From Choristoneura fumiferana (taxonomy: Eukaryota; Arthropoda; Insecta; Lepidoptera; Tortricidae): a DNA stretch of 64,000 nucleotides. The position numbers and the translations under genes were made by a program. Below, one piece after another: positions 13,601-25,600 of the stretch. The DNA lies in contig NC_133482.1 of assembly GCF_025370935.1 (NCBI RefSeq), positions 2,295,587 to 2,359,586 on the forward strand, read 5' to 3'. Numbering within the stretch: position 1 is the first letter of the stretch; each line of letters starts with the position of its first letter. The notes beneath the pieces were generated by a model that did no database searches, was not told where the DNA came from, and was given only the letters and a program-made list of their open reading frames with translations.

Positions 13601-16600
13601 GTAGTTAAATATTCGAATGAAGCGAGTCATATAATAATGATCGAACTTCGCTTGTGAAGTTCGTTTGATCATATATTATATTTCCTCGCTTCATTCTTCA
13701 TATTTAAGTTAACATTTGTAGATGTTCAGAGAGCAGTTGACCATCAATAAACAGTTTGCATTTTGCTAATCCTTTTATTTTACTATTCTTAACAATTATT
13801 TTTAAGAATAATAATAGCTAAGGTCTTAATCAGACTATAATAATAATTGCTTATACTAATAACAGTCTCTTATTTAGGAGTATAATTAACGGTGTTCTAC
13901 CTCTGATCTTACAAGTAGGAATTTAATTTCAGTGATTAAGATAAGAATCAACTTGACAACTGTCGTCAGGTAAGCCACAGACCTGTCTAGCAAAGTTATT
14001 TTCGCTAATGACTCGCCGATTGTAAAACTTTGCAAAAGTTTGTGAACCGCTGGTCCAGCCGGCTGTCTTTCTGATGACTTCTATGCTGACTCCCGCGGCG
14101 GCGGCTGCTGATGTGGCAGCGTGGCGTGTACTGTGTCCGCTGAATAACGCCACGTTCACGCCGCTCTCGGCTAGCACCTGCTTGAGCCACCTGCTTATTG
14201 ACTGTGCTGTCGCGTTTTTATGAGGACGCTTCACAGTTATTAAGAGGCGGTCGGTGTTCTCATTTCTTAATTTTCTCGTTACCGAGATATAATCTTGGAG
14301 CACCGTAGCAGGGCATATTTTGGGGTTTTCCTTAAAAAATGGTAGAAACAGTACTGGCTGTTCCCTACCGGGCATGGATGTCTTAATTATATCTGTAATC
14401 GTAATTGTAATGCCGTTCAGGTCTATGCTAATGTTATTAGTCTTGATTAGGGATAAAGTTTGTACCCGATGCGCGGTACATAAAGCTAACAAGCTTGCTA
14501 GTTTTTTGGTAATTTTTTCCAAAGAAATGTCAGTGTTTGGGAACCATTCAGCAATATGGTCAAGAACTGTTTTAGGGTCCCATGTGTAACTGTATTTTGG
14601 TAAGTTAGGTCTCATTTTAAAAACCCCTTTGAGGAGTCTTTTAATGTGCTCGTCTGAGCCAACCCTATTGCCTAAGAACAGCGATAATGCTGACCTATGG
14701 CTATTTATGGAGCCATAAGACGCCCCTTTGTTGTACTGTTCGGTCAAGAAAGATATTACTAAAGGGACTGAACAATCGAACACATCTCTATTGTTTTGCA
14801 AACAGTAACTCCACCATAATTTTAGTGACACGTTGTATTGCTGAATTGTACTTTTCGCTAAAGATCCAAGCATGAGTTCCCAGGCTTCGGTTGGCAGGCC
14901 TCGTCGGTCGTAAGCTAGCTGGATAGCACTGCGGCACCCAGGGTAAGGTGCTCGTGCAGTGGATGTCTGCTCCTGTAATGGGAGCATACAAGGTGTTCTT
15001 TAGGATTCATTAACACAATGTCCGATTTTTTTAAATCCATTAGTAATGGGTACCATGCTTGTGATGGCCATACGGGGAACACCAATATCCCCGTTGCTTT
15101 ATCGTGTATTATTTTCTGTAGACATTTCAAAATCACCGAAAACGGGGGAAATGCGTAGAAAAAATCATGACTCCAGTTCATGGTGAATGCGTCGATGCCG
15201 ATTGCATCTGAATCTTTCCGCCAAGAGATGTAACGCGGGCATTTGGCATTAGCTCGAGAAGCGAATAAATCAATGTTTGGCTGACCTAATTCTTTTGTTA
15301 TTCGAAAGAATGCTGAACTTGACAACTCCCATTCCGTATCTGGATTAGTTCTACGCGATTCTTTATCGGCCTCCACGTTATCTTTCGTATTGATGTAAGA
15401 AGCGAAGAGCCAGATGTTTCGCTTCTCGCACCACTGCCAAATTTGCCGAGCTAGTTCGTTGAGGTGCGGGAACTGCACACCTCCCATGCGGTTGATGTAA
15501 CTTATGGCTGTCGTATTGTCAATGCGCAATAAAATCGTACAGTTTCGTTCGTCTTGCGAGAAGTATTTCAGCGCCAGAAAAGCCGCTAGTAACTCTAACT
15601 GATTAATGTGAAATTCTTTTTCCTCTATTCTCCATGCTCCATGAGTTCTTATGTTATTACAGAACCCTCCCCAGCCGGTCCGCGACGCGTCCGAGTATAT
15701 AATTAGGGAGTAGTCGGGGACTAGCATGGAACAGGAGGATGAAGGTATTTGATCCTTCCACCAGTTCAGATCTTCTAAAATTACTTTAGGCAAGTTAATT
15801 TTCCTGTCATAGTTATGGAGGCGCTGCAAAGATAAATACTTATGTCTCTCCAAAATTCTTGTATATAGCCACCCATACTTTACTGCTGGGCACGCGGCGA
15901 TGAGCGTGCCGATCATTTGAGATAATTCCCTTATTGTACAGGATGAGCGTAAAGAAAATTTATGTACCAGGGCTGCAATTTTTTTGCGTTTATCCGTTGG
16001 TAAAGATAGAGTCATGTCTTGTGAATTAAAATTAAATCCCAAAAATCTACAAGACTGCTGAGGCTCCAAGATACTTTTTTTGAAATTAATGACGAAGCCT
16101 AGGTCCGTAAGTAATTTAACTGTTTCTGTAACGTTACGAGAGCATTCGTCGTAGTCGTCTCCTATGCACAATATATCGTCCAAGTAAAATATAGATTTGT
16201 GACCTTGTGACCTCAAATGTGTCATGACTTCCCTCATTATCTTAGTGAAAGTTCTTGGAGCCACGGAAAGTCCATAAGGCATGGCCTTAAATTCGAAAGT
16301 AACAATATCCGAATGATCATCTTCAAAATGAAAGCGCAAGTACTTTTGGCTACATTCCGCCATGGGTATGAGTAGGTAAGCCTCTTTCAGGTCCACTGTG
16401 GCCATAAATCCCTGTTCCGGGATAAGTCTGGCTGCCGTTCTATGATCTTCCATTTTGAAATGATCTTTGGCTACAAAATGGTTTAAGTTTTTTAAATTTA
16501 GTATAAATCTTTTTTCTCCGTTAGACTTAGGTGCTAAAAACGTTTTCGAAATAAATTGGTCATTGTTCGGCGAACAAGGAGCGATAGCCCCTAGTTCGAG

Positions 16601-19600
16601 TAAATTTTGAATAGCTAATGTCATGTCAATTTTTTCTGTTTTTGACCAATTTATTTTGGGAACAACGTTTTGTACCACTTTTTGCTTAAAAGGTATGGAA
16701 TAGCCATTCTTTAGCCAGTTTAAAATAACAGCATTTGAAGTTATTTTGCACCAAGCATCATAAAAATATTTTATCCTACCCGCATGTAGTAGTACCTGAT
16801 TTACTGCTGGGTCGAGGCGCGGAGCTTGGCCTGGCCCGCTGGTCTCGACTGCGGTTGCGCCTGGGGTTTGCGCGCGGTCGTAACCGCCTTCCTCTGCCCT
16901 CCCGCCCCCCCTGTTCGACGGGTAGCGCGAAGGGCCCGTCCAGTTTCCCTGGTACTGGTGGTAATTAGTGCGTGGGCCCGTCGAAGGTGTAGGAGCCGTT
17001 GTGTTTTTACCATTTGCCAGCGGCTTTTTATCTGTAGACCCTGCTTCTCTATGGCTTTTGAAGCTTTGATTTTTTCCTGCAATTTGTTACCAAATAGCAT
17101 ATCGTCCCTTTCCGTGAATTGTACAACCGTCAAAAAGGGTTTGGCTAGACCGGGTGTAATGAGTTTTATACGTGCCTGGGTCTCAGAAAAATGTAGATCG
17201 GACAATATGCGACAACTGTCGCTCAAGGATTTAATGGCCGAGATTTTGTCGTCGCTGTTTAAAAGAATTGTCATCGCCCGATTTATAGCGGTGATTCCGA
17301 TTCCTAATTGTTGTTGTCCAGTTTCCATTTTCTTGTCTCTGTTTCGAGCCATTTCTGTGACCGCTGCGGAAATTTCCGCGTTCAACTTGGGTGCTTGTAA
17401 TAGCGTACAATTTTCCGGAATGAGGTAATCTTTTAGGAGCTTCTCCTTTGTATCCTTCGCTAGACCCTTACGTAGCAAAGGCAACCATCGCTGGGATAAA
17501 TTTTCGTGTATTTTAGGTCCCAGTTTGGGAGAGTCCTCAGTGGCTTCCCCTAATGCGGAAAGCAGCTCCGGATCTAATTCTGGCACCTGGGCGGAGACTG
17601 GATCAGACGGGGATGTGATACTCGCGGCAACCGTAGGTTCCGGAGGTTCAACGGAGGTATGCTCCGGAGGGGTAGTACCGTTGTTTGTGTCGTCCGTTGG
17701 CTGCGCCCTTTCAGGCGAGCATGGCGGGACTATGACTTCTAGGCCGATCGCGTCGTCCATCGGTACTTCTTGAAAGTCTTCGCTTTCTGTACGACCAAAG
17801 GAGAAAAATTAGAAATATAATTAAATATAATTTCTAAATGTGGGTAGATTTGCTTAACAGAACTGCAGTCTAGTCTCACGGACAGGACTCAGAATTAGGT
17901 AATTGCATATTAACATGTACCTATTGATTTAGGATAACATGTCTTACATGCTAAAATGCCTTCGTGTTGGCTCACGGTCAACCCCCAGGCTAGGTTTGTT
18001 TCCATTTGGAATAACCTTTAATCCATCGATCAAATGCATGATGGTGGAAGAAAATATATATATACCTACTACCTATGGGTACGTAGGGTTGTTCAAGAAA
18101 TGTAACACATACTTCCAATTACACACAAAATTAAATGTTTACACTTACCGGAACTTTCATCAGATGATGATGGTAAGCACTGTAATTTCCTTAATTTGCG
18201 TTGGTAAACGCTCAATTTGCTCATCTATCGTGAGCGTTGATTTACGTTTTGGCATAATTGTGATGTATTTTTATAACTTATTTATTATTAATTTTTAAAT
18301 CGTAACAGTAGGCGCGTGCGTCTGTTGCCTTGCACGAAAAAATAATGAACAAATAGCGAGCAAGGCTCGGCGGGTGGGAAAGACCACGTGACATGTAGGT
18401 AGGTTTTTTAATCAATAAAAGTCCTTTTTCTTTCGAAAATCTCTAAAAAAGCGTGCAAATAGTTGCCGGTAGGTTAAAATAAACTACAAATGTTAACTTA
18501 AATATGAAGAATGAAGCGAGGAAATATAATCTATACAATACAACAATTGCAAAGAGAGCAGCAACACGTAGTAATAAACCCTAACTAAACAGAAACTACA
18601 TGTAGTAGAGATTTTCCAAGGTAAGAAATAGGGGGCCTGATGAGGCCAGTGTGACGTCTTCCACGCCACCTTTACAATAGACAGAAGTATGGAATAGATT
18701 TCTAGAATCTAGAATAGTTTTCACAATTTGAACATCAATCAAGTAAAGTTAAAAAAAATGTATGCCCTCAAGTGAAGACCGGGGTACTCAGGAGGATAGA
18801 ATAGATCTCACAGTTACTTGACATAAATGGATAATAATTATCATATTGCCAAGGAATAATATACTCACATCATCAGATTCAATAAAATCTGACTCATCAC
18901 TTTCATTCTGTTTCGGTATTATGCCCATAATACTCATGCGCGTCGCACGGGACATCGCCATCTGATCCTCATCTGCAGCATCATCTGTCTCATCACTTTC
19001 ATCATCTTCATCGTCCTCATCACTGCCCTCTGTCCCACTATCGTCACTTGCATCACTCTCCTCACTGTCATTACCCTTACCAACTTTCCCATTCTCAATC
19101 TTCAAAGGGGTATCTTTCATGCATTTCATTTTGTTGTTTTTATTTTTCTCTATGATAATAGAGTTGTCTGTATCCGAGTCTAACAAAATCATGCGTTTCT
19201 TGACCCTTCGCACTACTGGGGAGTCCGTGCTGGAGTTGAGGGACTTGGGGCGCGGTGGGGGACGCCGCTTCGGGACCAACTCTGGTGATACTGCATCTAT
19301 TAAAAGAAGGTCGATTTTTTTGACATTCATAAGTGCTTGTTATAGCCTAAATTGAATAAAGATATTTCAACATTGACTTTGACTTTGATAAAAACTGGCT
19401 TAAATAATGTTTTGGCTAGTGTTTACTTTTACCCCCTGTATCACCATCCATTGATTAAGTTTATCAGATGGATAAATGTGATGCCATTTCTGTTTGTTTT
19501 GTTTGAATAGACAGAGACAATTTATCACATTTATCCATCAATTAAAATTAATCAATGGGTGGTGAAACAGACCCTTACTGATAACATGGTATTTCTAAGA

Positions 19601-22600
19601 GAAACATTGAAATTTAATCAATTATGAAAAAGTAATGTATACTACCTTCCTCCGATGAGCTTGGATCAACATTTGTGTATGACATGTTTTGTGATTGTGA
19701 CTGTGCTTTACTGGCTTGCTTGCTTGCACCTGAGGATGTTAGTTAGTAATGATCTGATAATGATATCATGTCTACATCATGAAATGTAATAGGCTTAGGT
19801 TCCTCTGTTTCAGGGTTTCGCAAAGTGGGGTACGCGAACCCCTAGGGGTTCGCCATTCGACGGCAGGGGGTTCGCGACAAGATTTATGTAATGGCTGGCA
19901 GGCACGTGCGGCACACATAGTGGCGCGCGCGCGACTGATTTCATTGTTCAACAGTCAATTTTATTGTTTTCTTTGGGAGGTTAGGGAGGGGGGGAGGGGG
20001 GATTTAATTAGTTAAGGGTTTCGCTGTCACCTGGAAACTTTAACAGGGGTATGTGGAGCCGAAAGTTTGAGAAACCTGCTCTATTTTATTCATGCATTAG
20101 CCCATTAGTGTATCGTTAACACATTTCCTGCCGCATTTGCTACTCGCTATGAGCGTTTTTTTCCGCTTTCCGAACAGAGAATGCGCCTAGCGGGTTCTTG
20201 GCACTGAATGTGTTAATATTGTTAGGTATTGAATATAAAATCTACTAATGACAACAAATGATCCAATGAAAATTATATACAAATGTAAAATTTATTAGAA
20301 TGTCTGCTGCATACATTAGATTGAATGAAATGTTAATCATAATGTGAAATGACGACTGCTTCATATTCTTGCAAAATTTCTAGATACAGCAGGTAGAAAA
20401 TAATAAAACTAATTGCAAATGGTCCCAAAGGAAGACCAGTGCCTTTCGAAAAGGTGGCATTCAATTAACTAAAAAAGTAAAAAAGTTTTCTAAGTCTTAC
20501 CATCATCACTGCTATATACTACCGATTCTTGGATGCTTTGCTGCATAACTGGCTTTTGAGCTTGAGTTTTGGAGACTTTATCCTCAACTTCGTCAGATTC
20601 ATCTATAATTAACATAAAGTGACAATAAGTTAATTCAATTCAATTCAATTCTTAGAAGTATAGCTCCATCGATACTATCGATGATTCCGCCAATGTCGAG
20701 GTTGGAAAAGACACTATCGGTTAGCCGTTGTACGGTAGCTTCGGCGTGCGGTACTCGGATGAGAATCTAGAATAAGACAACACAAACATAAATTTTGTTA
20801 AACTACCTACAAAAATAGTTTGTTAATTTTTATAAATTTACATAATACAGTTATAAGAGGAGTGTGCGCTATCGCAAGGAGGAAATTTAAATTGATAGGG
20901 CGAGGGATATCAGGAGGGAGGAGGTCATATAGGGGGGTAACAATTTTGGAGCAATGGAAGAACATGTGTTCGAGGGTGCCCTCGTCCATGCCGCATTCAC
21001 ATATGGAGTGGTCTCGAACCCGTATTTTGGCGAGGAAGACTGGTGTGCATACATGTCCGAGACGAAGGCGAATGATAGTGGATGTGATATTTTTGGGAAT
21101 CGATTTTGTTTTAAAGAACCACGGCTTTGTGGGCAGATCAGGTTGGAGTTTCCCGTAATGTTTACCAACACAAATTCGAGTAGTTTGCCAGCAGGAGTTC
21201 CATGTATCACGCATTTGTGGTAATGCGAGAGCTCTTACGTCGCGTGGGAAGCACTTCTTATACTTATCACAGCCTAATTCGATGGCCTCTTTAGCACACA
21301 TATCCGCAGTCTCGTTGCCTTTTATGCCACAGTGACCAGGGATCCAGGCCAGTACTATATCTAGGCTTTCGAGGTGAGATTTGTGTAGGATTTCTTTAAT
21401 TAGTAAAGTAATGCAGAAGTTGTCTTTAGCATGGAATGGCCGCTTGACAATGTCCTGCAAGCAGCTTAAGGAGTCTGTGAGTATGAGCGATTTTGAGATT
21501 TTATGTGAGTGGGCAAAAAGAATGGCTTCAAGCAAGGCCACTGCTTCACCAGAAAATACAGAATTGCCAGGAGGAAGCTTAAAATTTAAAATTATTTTAT
21601 ATTTTGGTATCCACACAGCAGCACCCACAGGGCCGCCTTCTGATAGTCTTGAAGCATCGGTAAATATGATAAGATAGTCAGACCAGTTTTCTCCTATCAC
21701 CCTATTGAAGAAACCGTCAGCATTAGGTTGGTTTTTATGTATACCGAGGCTGAGAAGGACAGTTGGTTGATAGATCAGGCTATCATAGTCTGTTTCAAAA
21801 AGTGGGTTTTTATAATTTTGAAAGAGTGGAACAGGAAGGGTTTGTGTTTTCTGAAAGCTGTTAACGAGCAGTGGCTTCACTTTATTGGTCCAATAAGGTG
21901 AGGTGGAAACATATTGTGCAAGGGACTCTATTATGGGAAGCAGGGGGTGCGAGGATGTCTGAATGGTTTTAGACAGAAAGCGATCTGCGAGGTATTGTCT
22001 ACGGAGGTGATAAGGGGGATCCAGACATTCCACTTGTAGAGCTTTGGTTGGAGAGGATTTCATCGCTCCTGTAATTATTCTCAGGCATCTGGCCTGAATC
22101 CTATCCAATCTCGACAGTGCTAATCTGCTACAGGGCTCCAGAAGGAAGCTTCCATAATCAAAGTGGCTTCTTATAATAGCATTATAGAGAAGCTTCTGGC
22201 TATACGGGTGGGAGCCCCACCTGACCCCAGATAGCGCACGCAAGATGTTTATATTTTTCTCCGCCTTTTGGCTGACGTAGTTTAAATGGTCGACTCCCGA
22301 CAATTTTGAATCCAAAATTAATCCCAAAAATTTTACCTTTTCGTGGTTCGCAATTGGCAGGCCATTAACTTGAACGTTTGTTTCAGGGACGGCCCTTTTA
22401 CGGGTGAAAACGACAACACTGCTTTTTTCTGGAGAAAGAGAGAGGCCGTGGTCGCTAAGCCACGAGTCTAAGTAGTAGAGGGCAGAATTCAGGGAGTTGG
22501 AAGAATCGGTGACCGATCTTGATGACGTGTATAGAGCTATGTCGTCCGCGTACTGGAGAATTTTGCAGAAGCAATTGACAGAAGTGTCGAGATCCGCAGT

Positions 22601-25600
22601 ATATAAACTGTAGAGAAGAGGGCTAAGGACTGATCCTTGTGGAAGTCCCTTCCACACAAAGTATGGGGAGGATAATACTCCGTTACAGCGGACACGGATA
22701 GAGCGACCCATGAGCAAATTGCTTATAATGTTGATAGTCCTCGCCGGAATACTCAGATTGAGCATTTTCTGCCTGAGTATGGGAAGATCTACATTATCAT
22801 AAGCTGCTTTAACGTCCAAGAAAACGCCAACCAAATGCTCACCACGGGAAAAAGCGATTCTGACGTCCGAAGTAAAAACGCTTAGGCTATCCATGGTACC
22901 CATACCCTTTCGGAACCCAAATTGGGTGTTGGACAGTTTGTTGGAGGATTCTACAAACCATTCCAGTCTGTTTTTTATCAAGTGCTCCATAATTTTGGCA
23001 GGTACGCAGGAGAGAGCAATAGGCCTGTGGGAATTCGGATCAGCGGGATCCTTGTTTGCCTTTAAAAGAGGTATTACAATTTGTACTTTCCACTCCTCCG
23101 GTATCTTCCCTGACAAGTAAATTTCATTTAAGATTTGTAGGAATAGCTGTTTAGCACTATTGGGAGATTGGGTAAAGAAAGAGTATGGGATGCCATCTAA
23201 ACCCGGGGCGGAGTCTTGAAGGTGATCCAGGGCACAACATAGTTCTTCATAGCTAAAAGGCTCACTCATTCTGTCAGATGGAGATGAAGAGGAAGAGTAC
23301 TTCCCAATTCCATCCTGAGATGGGACAAAGGGAGGAGCCAGTTTAGCTATGAAGTCGTCAAGCCAGGAAACAGAGTTTGAGCTAACATTGGTATCACTCT
23401 GAGAGCACCGGAACGCCTTAATTTTCTTCCAAACTAAGGTTGAAGGGGTCCTAGGGGATAGAGATTCACAAAAGGACCGCCATCCCTGTTTCTTTTTGTT
23501 GCTAAGTAGTCTTTTAGTGCGAGCTGAAATGCGTTGGAAATCAAGGTACCTCTCTATAGATAGGTCTGCTGCAAAGAGAGTCTCGGCCTTCTTCCGTTCC
23601 TTGATGGCAGCTGTGCATTCCGCATCCCACCAGGCCGGGGAGGGGACTTTCTCCCTGGCAGAGTTTTTAAGTGGAATGGAATCATCGGCAGCGGATGTGA
23701 GTGCTACTATAAAGTTTGAATAGATGATCAAGAAGTTGTCCTTAGTGACAGGTGGGATATTCCTGATATTATCATTCAAAATTTCTCGAAATTTGCTCCA
23801 GTCTGCACCAGGCAGCCTATATTTTAGAAGGGGGTCTTGCTTAGGGGGGGTGGGGATGGAGGAGTTGCATAACGTTATTACAATAGGGAGGTGGTCGCTT
23901 CCAAGGGAGTTGGAAGTTACTGACCATGATAAGGAATGGACTAAATTTGGAGATGCGAGAGTTAAATCAGGGACACTTGGATTTTGTAAAGGAGATGTTC
24001 TGCGGGTAGGAGTTCCATCATTTAAAAAACACAGATTAATTACATCAGCAAGGTCTAGAATGTAGGTGGAGACTGGGTCACAACAATGGGAGCCCCACAT
24101 GGTGTGACGACAGTTGAAGTCACCTTGAACAAGAAATGGAGCGGGAAGGGAGGACAGGATGGTGGTTAATTCTTGCAGAAGGGCAGGAGCAGGATGTGGA
24201 ACATAAACCGAAACAAAGGTAATGTTGAGAGCACGAACTGCCACAACATTTAACCCGGGAGAATGGGGAGGGATAGGGAGTTGGGAAAAAGGAAAATTCC
24301 TTCTTACTAAAAGGGCACTACCTGCCCAACCATCATCTCGGTCATCCCGGAGACAGCTGTAGCCAGTTACTCTAAAAAGAGCTCCAGGCCTCAACCAGGT
24401 CTCCGAGATGGCAAAGATGATTGGGTTATAACTGTTTATTAAGTATGCTAATTCATGTTTTTTATTTTTTATGTTTCTAGAGTTCCATTGTATTAGGCTG
24501 TGATTGGCCGTCTTGAATGATTTTATTTATAGCAGTGCTTATGTGACCCTGAAGGGTTTCTAGAACAGTGTACGGTATTATATCCGAGAATTTCGATAGA
24601 AGATTTATCAGCATTTTGGTGATCAATTCTGCCAAATTGTCATTTGGGGCCGGACTATCATGGTATCCCAGAGCACAGCCGTTAGGGAGAGATGATTTTG
24701 GAGTATATGTAAAAGCCTGGTGAGCCTGTGCATCATAGGATTTGCTGGGGGGGGGTCTAGGACGGCGCTCAATGTAGACCGTTTTTTTGTATGACTGAGT
24801 GGGAGAGCCAGGAGGGCTTTGAGAGTCTACAGTTTGGGAGTGAGGGGTCTGTTGGAAGTCTGGCGAAAAATTTTGTCTGGCTTTGTCCGCATATGAAGTA
24901 CGGACAGGACGGAATCTCCTAGCAGCTTCTACATAACCTATATTTTCAATTGACATAACGGTTTTTATTGACTTTTGCCGGGAGAATTCGGGGCATCTGT
25001 TGTCTGTGGCAGTGTGGGGACCAGAGCAGTAGAGGCAAGTCACATCCGAATCAGGAACTGTACAATCTGATGTTGCATGATTCTGGGCGCATTTGGCACA
25101 CCTTGGGTTTGAACGGCACTGGTCTTTGACATGGCCAAATCGACAGCATTTGTGGCATTGAATTGTAGGGAGCTTGTAATTGTCAACTGGAATTGACATG
25201 CTGTATACGTATATTTTTTCTGGGAGGTTTTGGCCTAGAAAAGTTAATACCACTGTAGGGGTTGGGTCCCAAGATGGTTTACCATCAATGTACTTTTTTT
25301 TATTTAAACGCCTGGCTTTTATAACAGTACCTGTTCCAGATGGACATTCAATGGCATCAATTAGCTCTTCCAAAGTCCATTCTAATGGAATTTGTCGCAC
25401 CACACCCATGCGTGATACCTGGAACCTCGGGATTGCTGCTACTAGGTTGTGTTGAGCTATTACGGGATTTTCAATGAATAAATTTGCTTCCCGGGCGGAG
25501 GTAAAATAGATATTTAATTTATTTTTCCCTGCACTTTTCATCTCCTTTATCCCTGACACTTTGCTATTGTAAATTGTCTGAGCCATTTTAAGACCACGTA

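Larger units (their letters stand above)
13307..18530 (-). mobile_element. DIRS-type tyrosine-recombinase retrotransposon, 5,224 bp, copy A only
   Basis: The element is inserted in TTF2 intron 4. The empty site in copy B is GTGATATT/CTATACAA at 57728/57729, and there is no target-site duplication, as expected for recombinase-mediated insertion. It has inverted terminal repeats (about 13369-13534 and 18337-18506) and an internal complementary region at about 13607-13721. The internal region contains the reverse complement of the left end joined directly to that of the right end (GATCATAT/ATTATATTT), which fixes both element ends to the base. Minus-strand frames are gag-like, RT plus RNase H, and tyrosine recombinase. 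This is the DIRS1 layout rather than the split direct repeats of PAT or Ngaro elements. The coding frames look largely open and the element looks young. Confidence 0.93.

Noticed and set aside
16826..17428. A 200-residue plus-strand frame
   Set aside because: It lies opposite the DIRS gag frame, has no recognisable domain, and the minus-strand frame fits the element layout.
19811..20078. TTF2 exon in intron 2
   Set aside because: The segment is a MITE with an 8-bp duplication and is absent from copy B.
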